NCBI GenBank assembly: GCA_017546205.1
Contig: JAFYXJ010000026.1
Span: 1 to 64,000, forward strand
Source: Clostridia bacterium
GTDB lineage: Bacteria > Bacillota > Clostridia > Monoglobales > Monoglobaceae
Direction: 5' to 3'
Length of the DNA: 64,000 nucleotides
Shown here: positions 35,809 to 44,746 of the stretch, in pieces
Position numbering within the stretch: position 1 is the stretch's first letter
Layout of the letters: every line of letters begins with the position of its first letter
Position numbers and translations under genes: made by a program
Notes under the pieces: generated by a model
Told to the model about the DNA's origin: nothing
The model's database searches: none
Seen by the model: the letters and a program-made list of their open reading frames with translations, nothing else

Positions 35809-37074
35809 GTGGATATTAATACCATGTTAAAAGGGAAAACTTGTGACTGCGGAAAGCATCACAGTTGCGATATTGAATATGTCTACATAGAAGACGGAGC
35901 AATCCAGAGATTGACGGAAATCTGCAAAGCGTACAACAGGATTCTTCTGGTTGCGGATGAAAATACGTTTGCTGCGGCTGGAGACAAGACGGAAAGAACT
36001 CTTTCCGGACAAAAGCTGAAGAAGATTGTTTTCCCGGGAAATGAAATCCTGATTCCCAATGAAAATGCAATTGAAAAAGTTCGGGATGCCATGGAAGAAA
36101 CTGAATTAATTGTGGGGATTGGCTCTGGTGTTATTCAGGATTTGTGTAAATATGTGGCTTTTTTTGCAAAAATACCTTATATTATTGTTGCAACGGCACC
36201 TTCCATGGACGGATATGCGTCCGATGGGGCTGCAATGATTTTAAATGGTATGAAAGAGACGGTAAAAGCCGGACTTCCCATGGCGATTGTAGCAGATACC
36301 AAGGTGCTGAAAGATGCTCCCATGGAGATGATTCAAGGCGGGTATGGTGATATTATCGGAAAGTATTCTGCTTTGAATGACTGGAAATTAAGCCATCTGG
36401 TCAATGACGAGTACTTCTGTCAGCATATTTATGATACTACCTATCAAATGATTGAACTGACAATTTCGGTTGCAGAGGGCATTGCAAAAAGAGAGGAAGA
36501 GAGCATCCGCATCTTGACAGAGGCATTGATTGTTGTGGGAATTATGATGAGTTTTGCAGGGTCTTCCCGACCGGCAAGCGGTAGTGAGCACCACCTTTCT
36601 CACTTCTTTGAGATTGTGGGAATTGTGAAAAATGAACCTTATTTTCCCCATGGCGTGGATGTGGGATATGCCACAGTTGTCACCGCACTGTTGCGGGAGA
36701 AAATCTTGGAAAATTCCTTTGCTGAACAGTTGTACAGAATCGGGGAAAATGAGTACCAAGATAAGATGAGAGAGATTTACGATGTAGTTGCTCCGGAGTG
36801 CATGGCATTGCAGAGACGGATTGGAAACTATGCAAAAAACCGAATTTCTCTATATCGGGAAAAAGAAACGGAAATTCGGTCGATTTTTTCTGAAATGCCG
36901 AACCATGAAACTATCATCAAATTGCTTGGTGCTGTTGATCTGAAGATTGAACGGTTTTATGAACTTTACGGAGAAGAAAAAATCAACACGGCCATTTCCT
37001 ATGCCAAGGATTTGAAGGACCGGTATACGGTTTTGTGGCTCTATTATGATATGTTTGGAGAAATGGGGAAATAA
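35809..37074 (+). CDS. egsA: sn-glycerol-1-phosphate dehydrogenase (EgsA/AraM type)
   Basis: A 421-residue (424 if GTG 35800 is used) iron-containing-alcohol-dehydrogenase-like enzyme. GGGGTG six bases upstream favours GTG 35809. NAD(P) site: IVGIGSGVIQDLCKY and ATAPSMDGYASDGAAM. Metal ligands: Asp in GYGDIIGKYSA, His in SGSEHHLSHFFE and His in FPHGVDVGYA. The family reversibly makes sn-glycerol-1-phosphate from dihydroxyacetone phosphate, the archaeal lipid enantiomer, used in some Firmicutes for heptaprenylglyceryl phosphate. It is coupled, 2 nt apart, with a HAD phosphatase gene and is under a DeoR-type operator. This suggests a catabolic or polyol-phosphate role as well; related sugar-alcohol phosphates may be the true substrate. 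Confidence 0.8.
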   Translation: MDINTMLKGKTCDCGKHHSCDIEYVYIEDGAIQRLTEICKAYNRILLVADENTFAAAGDKTERTLSGQKLKKIVFPGNEILIPNENAIEKVRDAMEETELIVGIGSGVIQDLCKYVAFFAKIPYIIVATAPSMDGYASDGAAMILNGMKETVKAGLPMAIVADTKVLKDAPMEMIQGGYGDIIGKYSALNDWKLSHLVNDEYFCQHIYDTTYQMIELTISVAEGIAKREEESIRILTEALIVVGIMMSFAGSSRPASGSEHHLSHFFEIVGIVKNEPYFPHGVDVGYATVVTALLREKILENSFAEQLYRIGENEYQDKMREIYDVVAPECMALQRRIGNYAKNRISLYREKETEIRSIFSEMPNHETIIKLLGAVDLKIERFYELYGEEKINTAISYAKDLKDRYTVLWLYYDMFGEMGK

Positions 37075-37076
37075 AA

Positions 37077-37811
37077 ATGGACTACAAACAAATAAAAATA
37101 ATTGCAATGGATTTGGACGGAACATTGACGCAACATAAACAACTTTTGGATGAAGCGAACAGAAAAGCACTGGAACGCCTTGCGGAGAAGTACAAACTTT
37201 TGATGGCGGGAGCGGGACAGGTAATGCGGATTTTTAACCAACTGGGGCAGTTTCCTATTGATATTATCGGTAATTACGGGTTGCAATATGGTGCATACCA
37301 TGAAGAAAGCAAAACCATGGAGATTGTTAGGGATTTGAGTTTCCCTGTCAATAAGGAGGAAATCGAAGAAAAGGCAAGGAAGATACGGGAAAAATATGGG
37401 TATACCGATTATGCAGGGGATAGTATTGAGTACCATCCATCCGGTTGTATCACTTTTGCTATCCTTGGAACAAAGGCAAAGGCAGAGGATAAACTTGCTT
37501 TTGACCCGGATCGAAGCAAACGAAGAAAAATCTACGAGGAAGTGTGTGAGACATTTTCTGATTACAATGTGTTTGTAGGAGGAACATCTTCGTTTGATAT
37601 GGCGCCTAAGCCTTACAATAAATACCATGCTCTTGATTTGTACTGTAAGGAACACGGATTTTCTCATGACGAGGTTGTTTACATCGGAGATGATTATGGA
37701 CGGGGCGGAAATGATGAAGCAGTCTATGTTTCGGACTTTCCTTATTTGTGTATTGACGATTACCGGACATTTAGTCAGATTGTCAAACCCTTGCTTGAAG
37801 AAAATGAATAA
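37077..37811 (+). CDS. HAD-IIB hydrolase, phosphomannomutase-like
   Basis: A 244-residue HAD-superfamily phosphatase. Motif I MDLDGTLT carries the nucleophile Asp. The cap region spans ~85-165. The C-terminal FDMAPKPYNKYHALD and IGDDYGRGGNDEA motifs, with the GGND loop, resemble eukaryotic-type phosphomannomutases. Bacterial relatives are mostly phosphatases of sugar phosphates. The start ATG 37077 lies 2 nt after the dehydrogenase stop. In the operon it may dephosphorylate the product or substrate of that enzyme (inference). A T-box promoter begins 7 nt after its stop. Confidence 0.82.
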   Translation: MDYKQIKIIAMDLDGTLTQHKQLLDEANRKALERLAEKYKLLMAGAGQVMRIFNQLGQFPIDIIGNYGLQYGAYHEESKTMEIVRDLSFPVNKEEIEEKARKIREKYGYTDYAGDSIEYHPSGCITFAILGTKAKAEDKLAFDPDRSKRRKIYEEVCETFSDYNVFVGGTSSFDMAPKPYNKYHALDLYCKEHGFSHDEVVYIGDDYGRGGNDEAVYVSDFPYLCIDDYRTFSQIVKPLLEENE

Positions 37812-37817
37812 AAAGTC

Positions 37818-37846
37818 TTGACAAAATGCGATTCAAGTGATAAAAT
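37818..37846 (+). promoter_or_regulatory. Promoter of T-box 1
   Basis: TTGACA (37818-37823), 17-bp spacer and TAAAAT (37841-37846), just downstream of the HAD stop codon. Confidence 0.8.
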
Positions 37847-37852
37847 AAATAC

Positions 37853-38119
37853 CAAATTCAAACGCTGTGATGCGGAATAGTATGCAGGAAGTTTTGCCTT
37901 GAGAGAGATGCCGGTTGGTGCGAGGCATTGGGAAACACTTGCTGAACTCACCGCGGAGCGGTTGCCGTGAACAGTTTAGTAGGGGCAGACGGGAACTCCC
38001 GTAACAGAGTAAAGATGTGTTTGCATCTAAGGGCATCCTGAAAGGATGAAGAAGAGTGGTACCGCGGAAACTGACGTTTTCGTCTCTTTGCATCAACAAG
38101 GAGACGGAGACGTTTTTTT
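37853..38119 (+). promoter_or_regulatory. T-box riboswitch 1, specifier read as CTC (Leu)
   Basis: The leader has stem I with the AG-bulge (GAGAGAGATGCCGG) and apical GCGAGG loop, the T-box sequence AGAGTGGTACCGCGG at 38053-38067, and a terminator CGTCTCTTTG / CAAGGAGACG ending in a T-run at 38112-38118. Stem I base CGCT/AGCG, a K-turn (GTGAT / GG) and lower helix GCGG/CCGC place the specifier loop as AACTCA, so the codon is CTC and uncharged tRNA-Leu(GAG) should antiterminate. It controls a LeuA paralogue, which agrees. Specifier assignment is by hand-folding. Confidence 0.88.
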
Positions 38120-38170
38120 GTTGGTGTGACTGGTTTTTCCATACCATATAACTTGAAAGGGGTTTTTACC

Positions 38171-39559
38171 ATGACCAAAATCAACATGACTGACATTACG
38201 TTGAAAAAACTTTCTGCTGAACGAGATATTGCATTGTTGTTCCGGGAAAAGACAGCCATTGCATCCTATGCTGATACACTAGGGGCAGATGCTGTGGAAC
38301 TTGCGCCCATTAAGAATCTGCGGGAGGATACTATTATCTATAAAACCATCGCGCAGAATATTCAGAATGCGGTGTTGGTGATTCCGGTAGGTTTTACAGT
38401 TCAGGATGTTGCTGCAGCTTGGGAATGTGTAAAAGATGCCAAAAACCCACGCTTGCAGATTGAAGTTCCCGTATCTACCGTACAGATGGAATATACTTAC
38501 CATATCAAGGCAGATAAAATGCTGGAAAAAATTGCAGAGCTGACCAAAGCCGCAAAGGAACTTTGCGATGATGTGGAATTTTCGGCATTGGATGCTACCC
38601 GTGCAGATGCAGATTTTCTGATTTCCGCTGTAAAGGAGGCAGAGGCAAATGGTGCCGGCATGGTTACCATTTGTGATGATGCAGGGGCAACGCTCCCCGA
38701 AGAATTTGCCGCACTGATTGCATCGGTCAAGGAGGCGGTGAACGTTCCTGTTTACGGACAGGTATCTAATCGTATCAATATGGGTGTTGCATCCGCCGTT
38801 GCAGCAATCAAACAAGGCGTTGACGGATTGAAATGTGCTATGGCAGGAGCCGATGTACTTCTTGCCGGTGAGATTTCGGATGCTTTGCGTGCATGTGCAT
38901 CTCAAATCGGCGCAGAAATCGGGTTGAATCATACCAAGATTCATGCAAGTATTGATGAAATGCTCAATACTATCCGTCATGCATCATACGAAACAGAGCA
39001 CGCTGTCAGCGAGAAAAAGAAGATTCTTTTGGATGCCGACAGCACTATTTCTCAGGTTGCTCAGTCGGCACAGGTGTTAGGCTATGACCTTTCCGATGAC
39101 GATTGCGGCAATGTGCACAAAGCATTGTTGCAAGTGTGCCAGAAAAAAGATGCGGTAGGAGCAAAAGAACTGGAGGCATTGATTGCAAGTTTTGCCATGC
39201 AGGCACCGTCTACTTATCATCTGGAAAGTTACACCACCAACAGCAGCAGCCTTGCAAGTTCTATGTCTCAAGTAACCTTAAAATGTAACGGTGAGACGAT
39301 TTCCGGTGTCAGCATGGGCGACGGTCCCATTGACTCGGTATTCCGCGCTATTGAACAATGCATTGGTCACCATTATGAACTGGACGATTTCCAGATTCAG
39401 GCAGTGACCGAGGGAAAAGGGGCGTTGGGATCTGCTATTGTCAGATTGCGTAACAACGGAAAATTGTATTCCGGCAACGGAAGTTCCACCGATATCGTTG
39501 CGGCAAGTATTCGTGCGTATCTCAACGCACTGAACAAGATTGTTTTCGAGGAGGCATAA
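38171..39559 (+). CDS. LeuA-like protein with degenerate active site and intact regulatory domain
   Basis: A 462-residue homologue of 2-isopropylmalate synthase. The N-terminal HMGL-like TIM barrel keeps framework segments (ADTLGADAVELAPI, VEFSALDATRADADFL, DDAGATLPEEF). However, the catalytic RDGEQ is replaced (DITLKKLSA), the metal-binding HxHND becomes GQVSNR, and the GERAGN loop becomes MAGADVLLAG. The C-terminal LeuA dimerisation/allosteric domain (~345-460) is well conserved: GPIDSVFRAIEQ and GSAIVRLRNNGKLYSGNGSSTDI. It is therefore unlikely to perform the acetyl-CoA condensation and may be a leucine-binding partner or a new activity. RBS AAAGGGG sets ATG 38171 rather than upstream ATGs. 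It is expressed behind a Leu T-box and followed, 1 nt later, by the acyl-CoA ligase fusion. Confidence 0.8.
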   Translation: MTKINMTDITLKKLSAERDIALLFREKTAIASYADTLGADAVELAPIKNLREDTIIYKTIAQNIQNAVLVIPVGFTVQDVAAAWECVKDAKNPRLQIEVPVSTVQMEYTYHIKADKMLEKIAELTKAAKELCDDVEFSALDATRADADFLISAVKEAEANGAGMVTICDDAGATLPEEFAALIASVKEAVNVPVYGQVSNRINMGVASAVAAIKQGVDGLKCAMAGADVLLAGEISDALRACASQIGAEIGLNHTKIHASIDEMLNTIRHASYETEHAVSEKKKILLDADSTISQVAQSAQVLGYDLSDDDCGNVHKALLQVCQKKDAVGAKELEALIASFAMQAPSTYHLESYTTNSSSLASSMSQVTLKCNGETISGVSMGDGPIDSVFRAIEQCIGHHYELDDFQIQAVTEGKGALGSAIVRLRNNGKLYSGNGSSTDIVAASIRAYLNALNKIVFEEA

Positions 39560-39560
39560 G

Positions 39561-42020
39561 ATGAAGATTGTATTTTCCACGAAGAATGTAAGCCGTGCTT
39601 CCTTTCTTGACTTGTGCCGGTATGCATACGATTACGGTTTTGCCGGATTTGAGATATACGACGCCATCAATGAACGCAGTCATCATCATGATAGCATTTT
39701 GCGTCGGGAACGGACCGCCGATGCCAAACGGAAACTGTTAAATCGAAGCCTTTCTGTTTCTGCTCTGCGGACGCCTCAGCCTGTGGAGAATGAGGAGACA
39801 ACAGCGGAAACTTTATTAAAATATGTGGATATGGCATCCCACGCGGGAATCCCATATGTAATTGTGCGGGTAGAGGAGGAAACGCCTTTTTCGGCATTGA
39901 AAGAAAAACTTTCCGAGGCCGTTAAGCGTGCAGAAAAAGCAGATGTGGGAATTCTGTTTGAGACGGTAGGGTATCTTGCCGATACCGAACATGTGATTGC
40001 CATCATCAATGAATTTTCGTCTACAGCAATCGGTGCATCCTGGAATGTCCGGGGAACCTATTTCGGCGCCGGAGAAACCGCCGAGGCTACCATCAAGACA
40101 CTTGGCGCTTACATCAAATATGTTCGCCTTGGCGATATGAAAGATGGAAAAACCGTTTTAATTGGGGAGGGGGAACTTCCGGTAGAGAATCTTCTCAATG
40201 CTCTTTCATCTTTGAATTATGAGGGTTTCATCTGTGCTGCGTGGAATGAAGATATCAATGATGCAGATATTGTTCTGACCCATTTTGCCAACTATATTTC
40301 TTCCCTTAAGCGGGAAAAAAAGTCCTTTGACCGGGCGTATTACAACAGAAATAAAAGCGGAACATTTGTATGGAAAAAATACGATGTCATTGATGCTACT
40401 TTCTCCGATGTATTGGACACCATGGCAGAAAAATATCCAGACCAGTATGCATTTAAGTATCCCACTCTGGATTATACCAGAACCTATACCCAGTTCCGCC
40501 GTGATGTGGATGAGTGTGCAGCAGCCCTGATTTCTCTTGGTGTTAAAGCCGGAGACCATGTGGCTGTATGGGCAACCAATGTGCCGGAATGGTTTATCAC
40601 CTTCTGGGCAACTACCAAAATCGGTGCTGTTCTGGTAACGGTGAATACTGCATATAAGATTCACGAAATTGAGTATCTGCTGAAACAGTCAGATACCCAT
40701 ACCCTTGTAATGATTGAATACTGTAAGGATATCAATTACAAAGAAATTATTCAGGAACTCTGTCCGGAACTTACGACTATGACCCCGGGAGAACCTTTAT
40801 ATTCCAAAAATCTCCCGTTTCTGCGGAATGTGGTTACGGTTGGATTTTCCATGCAGGGCTGTCTCACATGGGAACAAATGCTTTCCCGTTCTGGCCAGAT
40901 TCCAAGGGAGGAAGTGCGTCGCCGTGCATCTCTGGTGAAACCGGATGATGTGTGTAACATGCAATACACATCGGGTACCACCGGATTTCCGAAAGGGGTT
41001 ATGCTGACCCATCGGAACATTGTTAACAACGGAAAAACCATTGGTGACAGAATGGATTTGTCCACTGCAGACCGGATGATGATTCAGGTGCCCATGTTCC
41101 ATTGCTTCGGCATGGTGCTTTCCATGACCTCTATGATGACCCATGGAGGAACCTTGTGTCCCATCCCCTATTTTTCGCCCAAGTCTTCTCTTGCTTGTGT
41201 CAATGATGAGCGGATTACCTGCTTCAATGGCGTGCCGACCATGTTTATTGCCATGTTCAATCATCCGGATTTTGCGAAAACAGATTTTTCCTATATGCGT
41301 ACCGGTATTATGGCGGGCGCAAACTGCCCGGCAGATTTGATGCGCCGTGCTGCAGATGAAATGAATATGCGTGAAATTATTTCTGTCTACGGTCAAACCG
41401 AGGCATCTCCCGGTTGTACCATGGGTGAAGTCAATGAAGATATTGACCACCGTGTGGAAACGGTGGGCAGTCCATTCCCCGGTGTGGAATGTAAGGTCAT
41501 TGATCCCGAAACAGGAGAGGAACTCCCTGACGGCGAAAGCGGTGAGTTCATTGCCCGTGGCTTTAATATCATGAAAGGATATTATAAAATGCCGGAGGCA
41601 ACTGCGCAGGCAATTGATGCAGACGGATGGCTCCATTCTGGAGATATTTGTTGCAGAACCTCTGACGGATACTATAAAGTAACCGGCAGACTGAAGGATA
41701 TGATTATCCGTGGCGGTGAAAATCTGTATCCCCGTGAAATTGAGGAGTTTTATCTCACCCATCCAAAAGTGCGGGATGTGCAGGTGGTGGGTGTTCCCGA
41801 CGAAAGATACGGAGAAGAATGTTGTGCATGGATTATTCTGCATAAGGGAGAAACCGCTGATGAAAATGAAATGCGTGAGTTTGGTAATGCAGCCATTGCA
41901 CGGCATAAAGTGCCAAGATATTTCATGTTTGTCAAGGAATTCCCAATGAATGCCGCGGGCAAAATTCTGAAGTATAAGATGCGGGAAGAAGCAGCAGAAA
42001 AACTGGGGTTGAAAAAATAA
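39561..42020 (+). CDS. Xylose-isomerase-like TIM barrel fused to acyl-CoA ligase
   Basis: An 819-residue cytoplasmic fusion. Residues 1-~255 look like an AP-endonuclease-2/xylose-isomerase-type TIM barrel (YGFAGFEIYDAINE, DVGILFETVGYLADTE, YIKYVRLGDMKDG). Residues ~275-819 are a complete ANL-family acid:CoA ligase: P-loop YTSGTTGFPKGVM near 470, A5 YGQTEASPG, A7 LHSGDI, A8 GRLKDMIIRGGENLYP and A10 lysine in NAAGKILKYKMRE. The best general match is a short- to medium-chain acyl-CoA synthetase. RBS GAGGAGG gives ATG 39561, 1 nt after the LeuA-like stop. What a sugar-isomerase-like barrel does on an acyl-CoA ligase is unclear. Co-expression under a Leu T-box suggests a branched-chain acid or keto-acid substrate (inference). 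Confidence 0.85.
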   Translation: MKIVFSTKNVSRASFLDLCRYAYDYGFAGFEIYDAINERSHHHDSILRRERTADAKRKLLNRSLSVSALRTPQPVENEETTAETLLKYVDMASHAGIPYVIVRVEEETPFSALKEKLSEAVKRAEKADVGILFETVGYLADTEHVIAIINEFSSTAIGASWNVRGTYFGAGETAEATIKTLGAYIKYVRLGDMKDGKTVLIGEGELPVENLLNALSSLNYEGFICAAWNEDINDADIVLTHFANYISSLKREKKSFDRAYYNRNKSGTFVWKKYDVIDATFSDVLDTMAEKYPDQYAFKYPTLDYTRTYTQFRRDVDECAAALISLGVKAGDHVAVWATNVPEWFITFWATTKIGAVLVTVNTAYKIHEIEYLLKQSDTHTLVMIEYCKDINYKEIIQELCPELTTMTPGEPLYSKNLPFLRNVVTVGFSMQGCLTWEQMLSRSGQIPREEVRRRASLVKPDDVCNMQYTSGTTGFPKGVMLTHRNIVNNGKTIGDRMDLSTADRMMIQVPMFHCFGMVLSMTSMMTHGGTLCPIPYFSPKSSLACVNDERITCFNGVPTMFIAMFNHPDFAKTDFSYMRTGIMAGANCPADLMRRAADEMNMREIISVYGQTEASPGCTMGEVNEDIDHRVETVGSPFPGVECKVIDPETGEELPDGESGEFIARGFNIMKGYYKMPEATAQAIDADGWLHSGDICCRTSDGYYKVTGRLKDMIIRGGENLYPREIEEFYLTHPKVRDVQVVGVPDERYGEECCAWIILHKGETADENEMREFGNAAIARHKVPRYFMFVKEFPMNAAGKILKYKMREEAAEKLGLKK

Positions 42021-42032
42021 TTCAAAAAAGTA

Positions 42033-42061
42033 TTGACAATTCCCAAACATGCGAGTATAAT
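42033..42061 (+). promoter_or_regulatory. Promoter of T-box 2
   Basis: TTGACA (42033-42038), 17-bp spacer, TATAAT (42056-42061): a perfect sigma-A consensus promoter immediately upstream of the second T-box. Confidence 0.9.
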
Positions 42062-42067
42062 ACGTAT

Positions 42068-42347
42068 TAAATTTGAATATCACAAAGAACGACTATGACG
42101 AAGACGGTCGGATTGAGGAACCTGGAGAGAGTTGTCGGTTGGTGCGAGGCAATGGGGGTGCAATCCAATGACTTATCACTTCTGAGTCGGAGGACCGAAA
42201 GGCTTTGCTGAGTAGACTCCTTCCGTATTGCTGCGTAAAAGCAAAGGACTTGTTAGAGTTCGTAAAGTGACGGAATTTAGTTCCGTAATTTGAGTGGTAC
42301 CGCGGGTTTGAACTCGTCTCAAAAGTTTTTTTGAGACGAGTTTTTTG
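42068..42347 (+). promoter_or_regulatory. T-box riboswitch 2, specifier read as ATC (Ile)
   Basis: It has AG-bulge GAGAGAGTTGTCGG, apical GCGAGG, T-box TTGAGTGGTACCGCGG ending at 42305 and a 13-bp terminator stem AACTCGTCTCAAA / TTTGAGACGAGTT with T-run to 42346. Stem I base CGACT/AGTCG, K-turn ATGAC, lower helix GAAG/CTTC and upper helix GTC/GAC bracket the loop TTATCA, so the specifier reads ATC (Ile). This mirrors the AACTCA loop of T-box 1. Hand-folded and unverified. Confidence 0.85.
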
Positions 42348-42396
42348 TTTTATTCAAAGATGCTATGTTTAGCGGAAAAGAAAGGAGAAAACAAGA

Positions 42397-44700
42397 ATGG
42401 ACTACAATTTGAAAGAGGTTGCAGGCAGAATCAAAGACCTGCGCGAGGCGAAAGGATATTCTCAGGAAGAACTTGCAAAACTTACCGGTGTGTCTGTAGA
42501 GGATTATCGTGTTTTGGAAGAAGGAGAAACAGATTTTAGTTTTACCTTTATCTACAAATGTGCAAAAGCATGTAATGTTGAGGTGGTTGATATCCTGGAG
42601 GGTACCAGTACCACATTGAGTTCCTTTGCTATTACCCGTAAGGGAGAGGGGCTGAAAATAGTGAAGAAGCAGGGGGTGGAATATAACAACCTTGCCCCCA
42701 AATTTAAGGAAAAACTGGCAGAACCGTTTCTCGTTAAGTTCCCTTACATTCCCGAGGAACAAGATGCACCCATGAAACTTAATTCCCATAACGGGCAGGA
42801 ATTTGACGTGATTGTTAAAGGTTCCCTTAAAGTTCAGGTAGGAAACCATGTAGATATTCTGAATGAGGGGGACTCCATTTTCTACAACAGCATCATTCCC
42901 CACGGAATGATTGCGGTTTCAGAGGGGGGATGTGAATTCCATGCGGTGGTACTCAATCCTCAGGATGGACATTTCAGTGAAAGTTATCCCGAGGCACCCT
43001 TGCATGTGGTAAAAACTGCTCCCGTTAAGGAAACTTCAGAAAAAACCGTGGCTGACGATTTTGTTGAATCTTTCTATGATGAAAACGGCGTATTTAACGG
43101 CATCACTTTTAAAAATGAAGATAAGTTTAACTTTGCTTTTGATTGTGTGGATGCCATTGCAAAGAAGAATCCTGACAAACTTGCCATGATGTGGGTTGGT
43201 AACGATAAAACCGAGCGGAAATTTACTTTCAGTGATATGAAAAAATATTCCGCAAAAACCGCCAATTATTTTGAATCTTTGGGTATCAAACGCGGTGATA
43301 CGGTAATGCTGGTGCTTAAACGTCACTATCAGTTCTGGTTTTCTATGTTGGCACTTCACAAAATCGGTGCGATTGCAATCCCTGCAACCAACCAGTTGGT
43401 AGAACATGACTTTGATTACAGATACAAAGCAGCAAGGGTAAAAGCCATTGTGTGTACAGCAGACGGCGACGTTTCTGATGAAGCCGAAAAGGCGGCAGCA
43501 GGCTTCCCTGACATGATTAAAGTTTTGGTTGGTGGACAGAAAGACGGCTGGAACGATTTTAATGTAGAAATGGAACGGTTCAGCACCCATTATGAACGTA
43601 CGGAAGAATCTCCCTGCGGCGACGATCCGATGTTGATGCTGTTTACCTCAGGAACCACTGGATATCCTCGTATTGCAACCCATTCCTATAAATATGCATT
43701 GGGGCATTATCCCACTGCAAAGCATTGGCATAATATAAATCCCAATGGACTCCACTTTACCATTTCCGATACCGGATGGGGTAAGGCACTTTGGGGCAAA
43801 CTCTATGGTCAATGGCTGTGTGAAGCAGGCGTCTTTACCTATGACTTTGACCGATTCCGGTCCGAAGATATTTTGCCTATGTTTGCAAAATACCATATCA
43901 CAACATTCTGCGCACCGCCTACCATGTATAGATTCTTTATCAAAGAAGATTTGTCCAAGTATGATCTTTCATCCATTGAATATGCAACCACAGCAGGCGA
44001 AGCGTTGAATCCGGAAGTATTTAACCAGTTCAAAAAGGCAACAGGTCTTACCATTATGGAAGGCTTTGGACAGACTGAAACCACGCTTTCCATTGCAAAC
44101 TTTGTAGGTTCCACACCAAGAATTGGCTCTATGGGAAGACCCAGCCCGCTTTATGACGTTGTTGTACTGGATCCGGACGGCAACATCTGTAAAACCGGTG
44201 ATGTTGGAGAAATCTGCATCCGTGTTAAGGATTCCGTTCCCTGTGGTCTGTTCATCGGATATTATCTGGACGAGGAAAAAACCAAAGAGGTTTGGCATGA
44301 CGGGTACTATCATACCGGAGACCAAGCCACCATGGATGAGGATGGATACCTCTGGTATGTGGGCCGTATTGATGATGTTATCAAATCATCCGGATATCGT
44401 ATCGGACCTTTCGAGATTGAAAGTGTTATCATGGAACTGCCTTATGTTTTGGAATGTGCAGTTACGCCCGTTCCCGATGAAGTCCGAGGCCAGATCGTAA
44501 AGGCTACGATTGTTCTTACCAAAGGAAATGTTGGTAGCGAGGAACTGAAAAAAGAGATTCAGGAATATGTAAAAACCCACACAGCACCCTACAAATATCC
44601 TAGAATTGTTGAATTTGTGGATGAACTTCCCAAAACCATCAGCGGTAAAGTACGGCGTGTAGAAATCCGTAAAAAAGATTTAGAAAACGCAAGCAAATAA
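42397..44700 (+). CDS. HTH-cupin-acyl-CoA synthetase fusion
   Basis: A 767-residue protein with three parts. Residues 5-65 form an XRE-type helix-turn-helix (GYSQEELAKLTGVSVEDY). Residues ~105-195 form a cupin (SHNGQEFDVIVKGSLKV, IIPHGMIAV). From ~235 on lies a full acyl-CoA synthetase of the medium-chain type: P-loop LFTSGTTGYPRIA near 415, A5 EGFGQTETTL, A7 YHTGDQA, A8 GRIDDVIKSSGYRIGP and the A10 Lys in TISGKVRR. HTH-cupin halves are normally stand-alone regulators, so this may be an enzyme that also binds DNA or senses its product. RBS AAAGGAG precedes ATG 42397. It is transcribed behind an Ile-type T-box. Substrate unknown; a branched short-chain acid fits the control. Confidence 0.88.
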   Translation: MDYNLKEVAGRIKDLREAKGYSQEELAKLTGVSVEDYRVLEEGETDFSFTFIYKCAKACNVEVVDILEGTSTTLSSFAITRKGEGLKIVKKQGVEYNNLAPKFKEKLAEPFLVKFPYIPEEQDAPMKLNSHNGQEFDVIVKGSLKVQVGNHVDILNEGDSIFYNSIIPHGMIAVSEGGCEFHAVVLNPQDGHFSESYPEAPLHVVKTAPVKETSEKTVADDFVESFYDENGVFNGITFKNEDKFNFAFDCVDAIAKKNPDKLAMMWVGNDKTERKFTFSDMKKYSAKTANYFESLGIKRGDTVMLVLKRHYQFWFSMLALHKIGAIAIPATNQLVEHDFDYRYKAARVKAIVCTADGDVSDEAEKAAAGFPDMIKVLVGGQKDGWNDFNVEMERFSTHYERTEESPCGDDPMLMLFTSGTTGYPRIATHSYKYALGHYPTAKHWHNINPNGLHFTISDTGWGKALWGKLYGQWLCEAGVFTYDFDRFRSEDILPMFAKYHITTFCAPPTMYRFFIKEDLSKYDLSSIEYATTAGEALNPEVFNQFKKATGLTIMEGFGQTETTLSIANFVGSTPRIGSMGRPSPLYDVVVLDPDGNICKTGDVGEICIRVKDSVPCGLFIGYYLDEEKTKEVWHDGYYHTGDQATMDEDGYLWYVGRIDDVIKSSGYRIGPFEIESVIMELPYVLECAVTPVPDEVRGQIVKATIVLTKGNVGSEELKKEIQEYVKTHTAPYKYPRIVEFVDELPKTISGKVRRVEIRKKDLENASK

Positions 44701-44739
44701 AAAAAGACGAGGAAAACAAAATGTTTTCCTCGTCTTTTT
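44701..44739. terminator. Bidirectional terminator between ligase and symporter genes
   Basis: A 17-bp perfect stem (AAAAAGACGAGGAAAAC and its complement) with loop AAAAT and T/A tracts on both flanks, between convergent genes. Confidence 0.92.
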
Positions 44740-44746
44740 GTTTTGC

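Noticed and set aside
40797-42083. 428-residue minus-strand ORF and other frames opposite the ligase fusion
   Set aside because: His/Cys-rich shadow of the acyl-CoA ligase coding strand, with no start signal.
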